Source of the DNA: Clostridia bacterium | GTDB taxonomy: Bacteria; Bacillota; Clostridia; Oscillospirales; CAG-272 | Reading direction: 5' to 3' | Assembly: GCA_017441005.1 (NCBI GenBank) | Contig: JAFSAM010000001.1 | Span: 1 to 46,246, forward strand | DNA length: 46,246 nt | Shown here: in pieces, positions 15,930 to 24,237 of the stretch | Position numbering within the stretch: position 1 is the first letter of the stretch | Layout: the number at the start of each line of letters is the position of its first letter | Notes under the pieces: generated by a model | The model's input: only the letters and a program-made list of their open reading frames with translations | The model's database searches: none | What the model was told of the DNA's origin: nothing | Translations under genes and position numbers: made by a program

Positions 15930-17096
15930 TCAATAGTTGAATTCCTGACCGTTATGTCTGATAGTAACCTTGTTTTCGCCGCTGTCGCTTGCCTCTACTC
16001 TGCCGACGATCTTAGCTTCAATGCCGTATTTTTCGGCAGTCTTGATCATAAAGTCAGCGTCCTCAGGAGAACAGTAGAGCTCGAGTCTGTGACCCATATT
16101 GAACACTCTGTACATTTCGGCGGGTGCAATATCGGAGTTTTCGGCAATCGCCTTGAACAACGGAGGAACATCAAAAAGATCATCCTTGATGTAGTGGAGT
16201 CCGATACCGAAATTCTTGCACTTAACCTGACCGCCGCCGGTGCAGTGTACCATACCGTGTACAGCCTCGCGCTTTGCAGTGAGTATTTCTTTTACAATAG
16301 GCGCATAGGTTCTTGTGGGAGAAAGGATCGCATCGCCCACAGTAACGTTTGTGCCGGGAAGAATATCGTTGAATTTGAAAGCACCGCAGTATACCTGCTC
16401 GTCGGGAATGGTGTTTGAGTAGGTCTCGGGGTATTTAGAGGCATACTCGTGAGCAAGGAGAAGGTGACGTGCCGCAGTAAGTCCGTTTGAACCCATACCT
16501 GCGTTGTATTTATCCTCATAGATCGCCTGACCCGAGGATGCAAAACCGACGATCACGTCGCCCGCTTTAATGTTGTCACAATTGATGACTTGATCCCTTC
16601 TAAGTCTTACAAAGAAAGTGGAGTCGACTATAAGTGTCGAAACAAGGTCGCCGACGTCGGCTGTCTCGCCGCCGCACATGGTAATGTCAACACCGTACTT
16701 ACGCATTTTTTCAACGAATTCGGTATAGCCCTTGATAACGCCCGCAACAGCCTTGCCGTCTACACGGTGAGCGTTTCTGCCGATCGTATTTGACATAATA
16801 AAGCCCTCTGTAGCACCGACACAGAGAAGGTCGTCAAGGTTCATTACCATAGAATCCTGGGCAATGTCCACAAATGCTCCGTAGTCGCCCGTTTCCTTAA
16901 ATTTTATGTATGCAAGAGAGGATTTTGTACCCGCTCCGTCGGCATGCATTGCGGCACAGTAGTTTTCGTCACCCGTCGAATCGGGCATAAGTGTGCAGAA
17001 TGCGCCCTTAAAAACGCCCTTATCAAGTGACTTGACCGCGTTGTGAACGTCTGTTTTTTCGGCAGATACACCTCTCGACAAATATGCTTCGCTCAT
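15930..17096 (-). CDS. purM: Long-form PurM-like AIR synthase
   Basis: 388 residues from the ATG at 17096, chosen because TGAGGAC precedes it and MSEAYLSRGVS matches the family N-terminus; the in-frame extension to 17141 lacks such a site. The family closes formylglycinamidine ribotide to aminoimidazole ribotide in purine synthesis. Visible motifs are MHADGAGTKSSLA (substrate/ATP loop), NLDDLLCVGA, GGETADVGD and HCTGGGQVK. At 388 residues it is longer than the usual PurM (about 345) and resembles the long form I recall from Bacteroidota, which shares VFNMGHR and the inserted PPLFKAI region. No other pur gene is nearby, so a related AIR-synthase-like activity is possible. Confidence 0.8.
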   Translation of the reverse strand: MSEAYLSRGVSAEKTDVHNAVKSLDKGVFKGAFCTLMPDSTGDENYCAAMHADGAGTKSSLAYIKFKETGDYGAFVDIAQDSMVMNLDDLLCVGATEGFIMSNTIGRNAHRVDGKAVAGVIKGYTEFVEKMRKYGVDITMCGGETADVGDLVSTLIVDSTFFVRLRRDQVINCDNIKAGDVIVGFASSGQAIYEDKYNAGMGSNGLTAARHLLLAHEYASKYPETYSNTIPDEQVYCGAFKFNDILPGTNVTVGDAILSPTRTYAPIVKEILTAKREAVHGMVHCTGGGQVKCKNFGIGLHYIKDDLFDVPPLFKAIAENSDIAPAEMYRVFNMGHRLELYCSPEDADFMIKTAEKYGIEAKIVGRVEASDSGENKVTIRHNGQEFNY

Positions 17097-17161
17097 TTTG
17101 TATGTCCTCATTTCCGCCGCATAAAAAAGCAAATGCGGCACATTAATCTATAATTATCTAT

Positions 17162-17190
17162 ATTATAACACATTATTCCCTATCTTGCAA
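17162..17190 (-). promoter_or_regulatory. Promoter of the purM-like gene
   Basis: On the minus strand TTGCAA (17190-17185), a 17-bp spacer and perfect TATAAT (17167-17162), about 66 bp upstream of the chosen start. Confidence 0.7.
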
Positions 17191-17280
17191 GTACAAAAAA
17201 TATTTTTTTGACAAGCGTAACCTTTGGCATCAAAAAGCTGTGTATATTGTTAGAGGTGACCCGCAAATTGCGCGTGTCTC

Positions 17281-17309
17281 TTGAAATCAATAAAGCAATA
17301 TGGTATAAT
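17281..17309 (+). promoter_or_regulatory. Promoter of the cysteine-motif/radical SAM pair
   Basis: TTGAAA (17281-17286), a 17-bp spacer, and perfect TATAAT (17304-17309). The expected transcript start near 17316 is downstream of the longest in-frame ORF start at 17281, which supports the later ATG at 17344. Confidence 0.75.
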
Positions 17310-17343
17310 GAAAAAAAGCAAGTATCAAAAGGAGAATAACGAT

Positions 17344-17922
17344 ATGACAGGAAAAAGCAAGTGTAAGATACTGAAAGACATACGCCGTGAAATAGCAAAA
17401 CAAAACGATATCGATCTTGTTATCGACGAATGCAAATTCAAGGGAGACTGTCTCGGAACCTGCCCGAAATGCGAAGCCGAGGTGCGTTATCTTGAAAAAG
17501 AGCTTGAAAAGCGCAGATCGCTCGGCAAGACCGTCGCGATCGCAGGCCTTGTCACCGCCCTTGCTATCCCCCTTTCGAGCTGTGAGCTTTTGGACCGCGT
17601 AAAGCCCGCGGTAATGGGAGAAATGCCCGCAATTGAATCAACCGCGGATATCAATGATTTGCCAACGGCAGGAATACCGCCCGCTCCCCCAAAAACGGAA
17701 AATACGGGAGACAGCACCGAGGACGAGATACTTCAGGGCAAATTCGGCATTGAAAGCGAAAGCGGAGAAGACGGGGAATTTACCGATATCCCCGGAGAGG
17801 TCGCCGCAACATCGGGCGAACCCGAAAAAGTGGAACTGCTCGGTGACGTTGCATTCCCCTACGTAACAACCGAAGAAGAGAGCGAGCAAACACCGGAAAC
17901 GACCGCGCCTGCCGACAATTAA
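17344..17922 (+). CDS. Membrane-anchored protein with N-terminal C-x5-C-x3-C-x2-C motif
   Basis: 192 residues, unnamed family. The ATG at 17344 follows AAAAGGAG and lies after the promoter. Residues 1-60 are charged and soluble, with Cys30, Cys36, Cys40 and Cys43 in CKFKGDCLGTCPKCEAE, which could bind zinc or an Fe-S cluster. A coiled stretch (RYLEKELEKRR) leads into a hydrophobic segment (62-78) that ends in IPLSSC with Cys80. Beyond it the tail to 192 is acidic, Pro/Thr/Glu-rich and probably disordered. Taken together it looks like a cytoplasmic cysteine module, one membrane span, and an extracytoplasmic tail. I recall similar cysteine modules in Bacteroidota proteins but cannot name a family. 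The stop is 3 bp before the radical SAM gene, so the two are almost certainly co-translated partners. Confidence 0.7.
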   Translation: MTGKSKCKILKDIRREIAKQNDIDLVIDECKFKGDCLGTCPKCEAEVRYLEKELEKRRSLGKTVAIAGLVTALAIPLSSCELLDRVKPAVMGEMPAIESTADINDLPTAGIPPAPPKTENTGDSTEDEILQGKFGIESESGEDGEFTDIPGEVAATSGEPEKVELLGDVAFPYVTTEEESEQTPETTAPADN

Positions 17923-17925
17923 GCC

Positions 17926-18576
17926 ATGGAAAAAAGCGACATAATTACAGCTCCGATAGTCACTTATGCACGGCACAGGATACAGTCCGACGGAGACGGC
18001 GTGACCACACTCGTTTGCTTTCACGGTTGCCCCTTGAGATGCAAAATGTGCATCAACCCCTTCTCTTACGAAAGCGACACGAAATACACTCAAATGACAC
18101 CGTCTATGCTGTATGAAAAGCTGAAGATCGATAATCTCTATTTTCTCGCCACGGGCGGCGGAGTGACCTTTGGCGGCGGAGAACCCCTTTTATACCCCGG
18201 TTTTATTATGGAATTCCGAAATATTTGCCCAAAAGAGTGGCGAATCGGAATAGAGACATCCCTCAACGTTCCTTGGAAAAACGTCGAAAAGGTCATTGAC
18301 TCGACCGACTTTTTCGTAATAGATACAAAGGACACAGATCCCGATATCTATAAAGCCTACACCGGAAAAGACAACACACAAATGCTTGATAATCTAAAAA
18401 AACTCGTCGGGATTTTCCCTATCGATAGCATAACGGCAAGAGTCCCCCTAATCACAAATTACAACACAAAGGAAGACAACGAAAGATCGATAGAATTATT
18501 AAAAAATATCGGGGTCAAAAAAATCGATTCTTTTAAATACATTGACCCCAAAAACAGGCTCAACCTTTTCAAATAA
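17926..18576 (+). CDS. Small PflA-like radical SAM enzyme
   Basis: 216 residues. The cluster motif is CPLRCKMC with Cys35, Cys39 and Cys42 (C-x3-C-x2-C), with an extra Cys31 just before it. The SAM-binding glycine motif appears as GGGVTFGGGEPLLYP, very close to that of pyruvate formate-lyase activating enzymes. The chain is shorter than most activases (about 245) and has no extra ferredoxin-like domain. Activases make a glycyl radical in a partner enzyme, but no glycyl radical enzyme is in this window. Its closest partner is the preceding cysteine-motif membrane protein, 3 bp away. Function is open: activase, peptide or membrane-protein modifier. Confidence 0.85.
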   Translation: MEKSDIITAPIVTYARHRIQSDGDGVTTLVCFHGCPLRCKMCINPFSYESDTKYTQMTPSMLYEKLKIDNLYFLATGGGVTFGGGEPLLYPGFIMEFRNICPKEWRIGIETSLNVPWKNVEKVIDSTDFFVIDTKDTDPDIYKAYTGKDNTQMLDNLKKLVGIFPIDSITARVPLITNYNTKEDNERSIELLKNIGVKKIDSFKYIDPKNRLNLFK

Positions 18577-18589
18577 ATAACAAAAAATC

Positions 18590-18639
18590 GCAGACCGTTT
18601 CTTTTACATACGTTTGTTTGATACGGTCTGCTTTTTTTG
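18590..18639 (+). terminator. Terminator after the radical SAM gene
   Basis: GCAGACCGT (18590-18598) pairs with ACGGTCTGC (18623-18631) around a 24-nt loop and is followed by TTTTTTTG. Confidence 0.8.
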
Positions 18640-18752
18640 TTTTTATACATTCTCGCAAAAACTACTATCCCAAAACGGTGAAAAAAACGTGAAAAAAAGC
18701 GCAAAAACGGTGATATTTTTTGCGAAAAGTGGTTAATTTTTTGTAAATAGTG

Positions 18753-18781
18753 TTGATATATTATCGGAACTTATATATAAT
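18753..18781 (+). promoter_or_regulatory. murD promoter
   Basis: TTGATA (18753-18758), a 17-bp spacer, and perfect TATAAT (18776-18781). Upstream, the 10-mer AAAACGGTGA occurs at 18672 and 18704. The expected leader before the GTG of murD is about 33 nt. Confidence 0.75.
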
Positions 18782-18820
18782 ATATTAGTATGCACATTTT
18801 GAGCACAATCCGGATCGAAG

Positions 18821-20197
18821 GTGATTTGTACGAACAAGACAGAACTATACAAGCAGTCAATAAAAAATAAACGCATTTCGGTTTGCGGAATCGGAATCAG
18901 CAATCTTCCGCTTATAGATTTCCTACTCTCTGCGGGAGCGTTGGTGACCGCACGCGACATGAAGGAAAAAGATACCCTCGGCAATATAGCGACAGAGCTT
19001 GAGGCAAAGGGGGTTACACTCGTTTGCGGAAAGGAATACCTTGATAATATTGACGACGAGATCATCTTCCGCACTCCCGGTCTCCGATACGACAAGCCCG
19101 GCTTCACTGAAGCCGTCAAAAAGGGTGCTTTGCTTACAAGTGAGATGCAAGTATTCTTCGATCTCTGCCCATGCACAAAGATAGGTATCACCGGCAGTGA
19201 CGGCAAAACCACCACGACCACCTTGATCTCCGAGATATTGAAGGCATCGGGCAAAAAAGTGTGGCTCGGCGGCAATATAGGCAGACCGCTTCTCCAAGAC
19301 GTCGACAAAATGACAAAGGATGATTTTGCCGTGATCGAGCTTTCCTCGTTCCAGCTTCACACGATGAAGTCATCTCCCGAGATTGCGGTCGTCACAAACA
19401 TCTCCCCCAATCACCTCGACTATCACACCGACTATGCCGAATATATTGACGCAAAAAAGAACATCTACAAAAACAGAACAGACATCACCTTGGTCACAAA
19501 TCTCGAAAATGAGATCACCTGCAAAATGGCGGATGAGTGTCAAGTCTCGACCCTCTTCTTTTCAAGCAAAAAAGATTGCGACATTTGCGAAAAAGACGGT
19601 ATCATCCACGTAAACGGCGAGCCCATACTCAAAACTTCCGACATCCTCCTTCCCGGCAGACACAACGTCGAAAACTATATGGCAGCCATCGGTGCCACCT
19701 ACAGATTTGCCGACAAGGAAGCATTCAAAAAGGTTGCAACCACTTTCAAGGGTGTCGAACACAGACTCGAATTTGTTGCCGAGAAAAAAGGCATAAAATA
19801 CTATAACGGCTCGATAGACTCCACTCCCACCAGAACGATAGCGGCGCTTAACGCGTTTACTCACAGCGACCTTGTCGTTATTTGCGGAGGGTATGACAAG
19901 AATCTCGACTATGCCCCCCTCGCACCCGTTATGGCAAAAAAAGCAAAGGCAGTTATTCTGACGGGTGCCTGTGCGGAAAAAATCAAAAAAGCATTCGACG
20001 AATGCGATGAGTTCATGAAAAGCAACGTAACCGTCAAGGAAGAGGCAGACTTCGAAAAAGCCGTACTCCTTGCCTCCGAAACGGCAGAAAACGGCGACAC
20101 GGTACTCCTCTCCCCCGCCGCCGCAAGCTTCGACAGATTTAAAAACTTTGAGATCAGAGGAAAATACTACAAGGAAATCGTCCTGAACAAGATTTAA
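18821..20197 (+). CDS. murD: UDP-N-acetylmuramoylalanine-D-glutamate ligase MurD
   Basis: 458 residues, normal for MurD, which adds D-glutamate to UDP-MurNAc-L-Ala in peptidoglycan synthesis. The N-terminal Rossmann-like domain binds the UDP sugar (VCGIGISNLPLIDFL). The ATP loop is ITGSDGKTTTTTLI (about 123-136). NISPNHLDYH and the central GRHNVENYMAA follow, and the C-terminal domain has VICGGYDKNLDY and LLSPAAASFDRF. The gene starts with GTG and has only a weak ribosome binding site. Other mur genes are not adjacent, which is unusual compared with the common division cluster. The next gene begins 8 bp after the stop. Confidence 0.95.
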   Translation: MICTNKTELYKQSIKNKRISVCGIGISNLPLIDFLLSAGALVTARDMKEKDTLGNIATELEAKGVTLVCGKEYLDNIDDEIIFRTPGLRYDKPGFTEAVKKGALLTSEMQVFFDLCPCTKIGITGSDGKTTTTTLISEILKASGKKVWLGGNIGRPLLQDVDKMTKDDFAVIELSSFQLHTMKSSPEIAVVTNISPNHLDYHTDYAEYIDAKKNIYKNRTDITLVTNLENEITCKMADECQVSTLFFSSKKDCDICEKDGIIHVNGEPILKTSDILLPGRHNVENYMAAIGATYRFADKEAFKKVATTFKGVEHRLEFVAEKKGIKYYNGSIDSTPTRTIAALNAFTHSDLVVICGGYDKNLDYAPLAPVMAKKAKAVILTGACAEKIKKAFDECDEFMKSNVTVKEEADFEKAVLLASETAENGDTVLLSPAAASFDRFKNFEIRGKYYKEIVLNKI

Positions 20198-20205
20198 GGT
20201 TAACT

Positions 20206-21444
20206 ATGGTTATATCGGAAAAATTACTGAAATTGGCAGAAGAAGCCGAAGATGCTTTGAAAGAAAAATTCAAGCATTTTGACAGAGTTTCTTTCATAAA
20301 CACAAAAAAGGTGCTTGATGCATTCCGCGAGGAACGTGTCGCTGAGGCTATGTTTGCGGGCTCAAGCGGCTACGGCTACGATGACCGCGGCAGAGACACC
20401 CTTGACAGAATTTATGCAAAAGTGTTCAACAAAGAAGCCGCCCTTGTACGTCACACGCTTATCTCGGGCACACACACGCTTTCGACAGGTCTTTTCGGTC
20501 TGTTGCGCCCCGGTGACGTTATGCTATCGGTTACGGGAAAGCCCTACGACACCCTCGACGAAGTCATAGGAATCAAGGATGACGGACAAAACAACGGAAG
20601 TCTAAAGGACTTCGGTATTATCTACAAACAGATAGACCTCACCCCCGACGGCAGGATCGACATCAAAAAAACGGTAGATATTCTAAAAAAAGAAAAAATA
20701 AAAGTGGTATACATTCAGCGTTCAAAGGGCTACCTTGACCGTCCCACCCTTCCCGTATCGGAAATGGACGAGCTCTATAAAGCGGTCAAAGGCGTGTCCG
20801 ATGCCTATGTTTTCGTAGATAACTGCTACGGCGAGTTTGTCGAAGAAAAAGAGCCCGATGCTGACGTGATCGCAGGCTCGCTCATCAAGAATCCGGGCGG
20901 CGGCATGGCGGAGACGGGCGGATATCTTGCCGGAAGTGCCCGGGCGATCGAGCTTATTTCCTACAGACTTACGTCTGTCGGAATAGGAAGCGAGGCCGGC
21001 TGCACGCTCAACACTATGAAAAGTATGTATAAAGGCTTTTTCTACGCCCCCCATACAACGGCTCAGGCATTGAAGACAGCAGCCCTTGCGGCATACATTT
21101 TTGACAAGCTCGGCTATTACACAAATCCCAAATGGAACGATGACAGATACGATATAATCCAAGCTATCCACATGAAACGCGGGGACAAGCTCTGTGCCTT
21201 CTGCCGCGGCATTCAGGCAGGCTCTCCTGTCGATGCCTACGTAACCCCCGAGCCCTGGGACATGCCCGGCTATTCGGACGCCGTCATTATGGCGGCAGGC
21301 ACGTTCACTCAAGGTGCTTCCATCGAGCTTTCGGCAGACGGCCCGATGAAGGAGCCCTATATCGCCTATTTCCAAGGCGGTCTCACCTATGAAAGCGGAA
21401 AAGTCGGTATACTTTCCGCGGCTTCACAGGTTATTGAAAACTAA
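20206..21444 (+). CDS. PLP enzyme of the aluminum resistance / methionine gamma-lyase-like family
   Basis: 412 residues matching the Alum_res family (YnbB-like), PLP-dependent proteins of aspartate aminotransferase fold related to cystathionine and methionine gamma-lyases. The PLP lysine is Lys228 in SLIKNPGGG; the ring-stacking and phosphate region is ISGTHTL, and FVDNCYGEF supplies the cofactor-contacting Asp. The true reaction of this widespread Firmicutes family is unproven; carbon-sulfur lyase is the usual guess, and aluminium resistance came from one early report. It is probably co-transcribed with murD (8-bp gap), as AAGGT precedes the start. A link with the cysteine desulfurase two genes on is possible, as both handle sulfur amino acids. 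Confidence 0.88.
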   Translation: MVISEKLLKLAEEAEDALKEKFKHFDRVSFINTKKVLDAFREERVAEAMFAGSSGYGYDDRGRDTLDRIYAKVFNKEAALVRHTLISGTHTLSTGLFGLLRPGDVMLSVTGKPYDTLDEVIGIKDDGQNNGSLKDFGIIYKQIDLTPDGRIDIKKTVDILKKEKIKVVYIQRSKGYLDRPTLPVSEMDELYKAVKGVSDAYVFVDNCYGEFVEEKEPDADVIAGSLIKNPGGGMAETGGYLAGSARAIELISYRLTSVGIGSEAGCTLNTMKSMYKGFFYAPHTTAQALKTAALAAYIFDKLGYYTNPKWNDDRYDIIQAIHMKRGDKLCAFCRGIQAGSPVDAYVTPEPWDMPGYSDAVIMAAGTFTQGASIELSADGPMKEPYIAYFQGGLTYESGKVGILSAASQVIEN

Positions 21445-21474
21445 AAAAACAAAACGTTTGAGAGGAATAAAGTT

Positions 21475-22017
21475 ATGAAAAAAGCAGTTGCATTACTTAT
21501 GATCTTGGCTATGTCTCTGACACTTCTTTGCGGATGCGGAGGCGATTCTCCCGCACAGGCTCCCGAGGGAATGAAAGCGCTTGAAAGCACGGACAAGCTT
21601 GAATACAATATATATGTCCCCTACGGCTGGACACAGGATCTTTCGACCGGTGCTGTAAGCGCATACGCCGGCTCCTCCGACCTTTCCAGTATTGTTATGA
21701 CCCAGTACACTTACGATACACAGGAAGCAAAAGACCTTTTGGAATACACAAACAACTACACAGATGAGCTTTCAAAGACATTTACCGATTTTAAATTGGC
21801 TGAAGACTCTCCCTTAGGTACCACCCTCGACGGACTTCCCGCATACAAGATCGAATACACAGGTAAGCTTGCAGGTAAAGAATATAAATTTATGCAAGTA
21901 ATATGTCTGAAGGGCGGAGCTACCATCTATTTCTTCACCTACACCTCGCTCAGCACGGTATACGATTCACACCTTGACGACGTAAATAAGATACTCGACA
22001 ACTTTGATTTCAAATAA
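21475..22017 (+). CDS. Small lipoprotein, PsbP/DcrB-like
   Basis: 180 residues. A lipoprotein signal peptide ends in LLCGC with Cys21 as the lipid anchor. After it comes a compact alpha/beta domain whose opening YNIYVPYGWTQDLSTG, middle IVMTQYTYDTQEAKDLL and end IYFFTYTSLSTVYDSHLDDVNKILDNFDF resemble the PsbP/DcrB-type fold found in many Clostridia lipoproteins. No function is known. It lies between the PLP enzyme and the cysteine desulfurase on the plus strand, with a GAGAGGA ribosome binding site. Confidence 0.8.
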   Translation: MKKAVALLMILAMSLTLLCGCGGDSPAQAPEGMKALESTDKLEYNIYVPYGWTQDLSTGAVSAYAGSSDLSSIVMTQYTYDTQEAKDLLEYTNNYTDELSKTFTDFKLAEDSPLGTTLDGLPAYKIEYTGKLAGKEYKFMQVICLKGGATIYFFTYTSLSTVYDSHLDDVNKILDNFDFK

Positions 22018-22023
22018 TATTCA

Positions 22024-23187
22024 ATGGAAAAAATGATATATCTCGACAACAGTGCCACGACCCCTCTTTGCGAAAACGCAAAGAAAAAGATAAGCGAGGC
22101 TATGGAAGTATTCGGAAATCCCTCTTCCCTTCACAGTGTCGGCTTCGAGGCAGAAAAGCTTAAGGAAAATGCAAGAGACAGCATATACAAAGCACTCGGA
22201 GTACGCAAATTATCGGGAGACCGAATCATCTTCACAAGCGGAGGTACCGAGGCAAATAACCTTGCTATTTTCGGATGTATCCGTTCGAAGCCTGCATTTA
22301 AAGGCAAAAAGATCGTAACAACAGACAGTGAGCATCCTTCTGTTCTGACCCCCTTCAAAACGCTTGAGCAAGAGGGCTACAGAGTCGAATACCTGCCCAC
22401 AAACGGCGGAAAAGTCGACATAGAAGACGTAAAAAAAGCCGTCGACAAGGACACTGTATTCATATCCGTCATGGCGGTAAACAACGAGACGGGTGCCGTT
22501 TATGATATCGAAAACATATTCAAAACCGCCAAAAGCATCAATCCCAATATCACTACTCACTGCGACTGCGTTCAGGGCTTTATGAAGATACCCTTCTTCC
22601 CCTCAAAAATGCACGTCGATATGTGTACGATAAGTTCACACAAGATACATGGGCCCAAAGGCTGCGGTGCACTTTACGTTAATGCAGACGTTATCAAGAC
22701 AAAAAGGCTTACGCCCATAATCTGCGGCGGAGGTCAGGAGAATGACTACCGCTCGGGCACGGAGAATATGCTCGGCATTTGCGGCTTCGGTGGTGCTTGT
22801 GACTTTATGCGTGAAAACCTTGCAAACAACATAAAAACAACAAACGAAGTAAGAGAATATGCGGAAGAACAACTAAATGCAATCGTTCAGATCAACAAAC
22901 CGAAAGCTCCCGCACCTCACGTTTTGAACTTTACCCTTCCCGCGATAAAAAGCGAGACCATGCTCCACTTTTTATCATCAGAAGGCATATTCGTTTCGAG
23001 CGGCTCTGCCTGCTCATCCAACCACGCAAAAAAAGCCAGTCACGTGTTGCTTGCCTTCGGTCTTTCCGAAAAGCAGGCTGATTCCTCTCTCAGAATCAGC
23101 TTTTCCGAGGAAAACACAAAGGAAGACGTCGACGCTTTAGTCTCTGTCCTCAAAAAGGGCATTGACACGCTTGCAAGACCAAATTAG
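22024..23187 (+). CDS. Cysteine desulfurase (NifS/IscS class)
   Basis: 387 residues from the first ATG, or 384 from the ATG at 22033, which starts the chain at the usual family N-terminus MIYLDNSATTP; neither has a strong ribosome binding site. The enzyme takes sulfur from cysteine for Fe-S clusters or thio-modified tRNA. Motifs: SSHKIHGPKGCGALYV with PLP Lys207, TSGGTEANNLAIFG, and the persulfide Cys330 in SGSACSSNHAKKASHVLL. The loop around the active cysteine (SACSS) fits NifS/IscS rather than SufS. Neither iscU, thiI nor mnmA is next to it, so its sulfur acceptor is not shown. Confidence 0.92.
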   Translation: MEKMIYLDNSATTPLCENAKKKISEAMEVFGNPSSLHSVGFEAEKLKENARDSIYKALGVRKLSGDRIIFTSGGTEANNLAIFGCIRSKPAFKGKKIVTTDSEHPSVLTPFKTLEQEGYRVEYLPTNGGKVDIEDVKKAVDKDTVFISVMAVNNETGAVYDIENIFKTAKSINPNITTHCDCVQGFMKIPFFPSKMHVDMCTISSHKIHGPKGCGALYVNADVIKTKRLTPIICGGGQENDYRSGTENMLGICGFGGACDFMRENLANNIKTTNEVREYAEEQLNAIVQINKPKAPAPHVLNFTLPAIKSETMLHFLSSEGIFVSSGSACSSNHAKKASHVLLAFGLSEKQADSSLRISFSEENTKEDVDALVSVLKKGIDTLARPN

Positions 23188-23252
23188 AAAACACGGCATT
23201 TTATGCCTAATTAAATATGAAAATAATATAACTCAAATATGGGGGATAAAAC

Positions 23253-24236
23253 ATGATAAAAATTGACCATCTGGTTAAACATTTCGGCGACAAAAAAGCT
23301 GTAAATGATATCAGCTTTACCGTCGCAAAAGGGGAGATCGTAGGTTTCCTCGGTCCGAACGGTGCCGGAAAAAGTACAACGATGAACATTCTTACGGGTT
23401 ATCTTTCCTCGACCTCCGGCTCTGCCTTGATCGACGGAATCGATATTCTCGAATCGCCTATGGAAGCCAAGAAGCTGATCGGCTTCCTGCCCGAGTTGCC
23501 TCCTCTCTATCTCGATATGACAGTAGAGGAGTATCTTAAGTTTGTCTATGACCTCAAGGACTGCAAGCTTAACAGAAAGAAACACCTTGCAGAAATTTGC
23601 GAGGTAGTAAAGATCACACACGTCTATAAGCGAATGATCAAAAACCTCTCGAAGGGTTATAAACAGCGTGTCGGTATCGCTCAGGCTCTTATCGGTAATC
23701 CTAAAGTCATAATCTTCGACGAGCCTACCATAGGCCTTGACCCTCAGCAGATCATCGAGATCAGAAACTTGATCAGAAACCTCGGTAAGGATCACACCGT
23801 CATCCTCAGCACACACATTCTTCCCGAAGCTCAGGCAGTATGTGACAGGATCATCATTATTAATGAAGGAAAAGTCGTCGCGGACGAAAAACGCGAAAAC
23901 CTTTCCAACCTCATTCAGGGTAACAGACGCTTCGAGGTACAGATCTGCGGTCCCCAGAAGGACGTTCAGTCTGCGCTCAAATCTCTCCAGGGCATTTCCA
24001 AGGTTGAATACCTCGGACAATCCGACCTTGAGAGCAACTCATTTATGATCGAAAGCGAGCCCGGAGTCGACATCAGAAAAACGCTGTTCTATGCACTTGC
24101 AAAGAACAACTGGCCTTTGATCGGCATTGAAACGATGGGCGCAACGCTCGAAGACATCTTCATTTCGCTTGTCGGAGCAAACAAAAAGACCGACAAGACT
24201 CAAAAAAGCAAAAAGAAACAGGAAGGAGTAAAGTAA
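23253..24236 (+). CDS. ABC-2 type transporter ATPase (GldA/NosF-like)
   Basis: 327 residues. Walker A is GPNGAGKST (34-42), the signature is LSKGYKQRVGIAQAL (a variant of LSGGQ), and Walker B is VIIFDEPTIGLDP with Asp156-Glu157. The H-loop follows (LSTHILPEA). The last 90 residues (NRRFEVQICGPQKDV onward) form the extra C-terminal domain common in ABC-2 ATPases, ending in a Lys-rich tail. It is the first gene of a four-gene cassette that resembles the Gld system: ATPase, permease, GldG-like protein, DUF4340 protein. The permease begins 1 bp after its stop. The substrate is not evident; such systems export or drive envelope processes. Confidence 0.92.
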   Translation: MIKIDHLVKHFGDKKAVNDISFTVAKGEIVGFLGPNGAGKSTTMNILTGYLSSTSGSALIDGIDILESPMEAKKLIGFLPELPPLYLDMTVEEYLKFVYDLKDCKLNRKKHLAEICEVVKITHVYKRMIKNLSKGYKQRVGIAQALIGNPKVIIFDEPTIGLDPQQIIEIRNLIRNLGKDHTVILSTHILPEAQAVCDRIIIINEGKVVADEKRENLSNLIQGNRRFEVQICGPQKDVQSALKSLQGISKVEYLGQSDLESNSFMIESEPGVDIRKTLFYALAKNNWPLIGIETMGATLEDIFISLVGANKKTDKTQKSKKKQEGVK

Positions 24237-24237
24237 A

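Noticed and set aside
17281..17343. Longer N-terminus for the cysteine-motif protein
   Set aside because: The extra 21 codons lie on the promoter itself; the ATG at 17344 has a good AAGGAG site.
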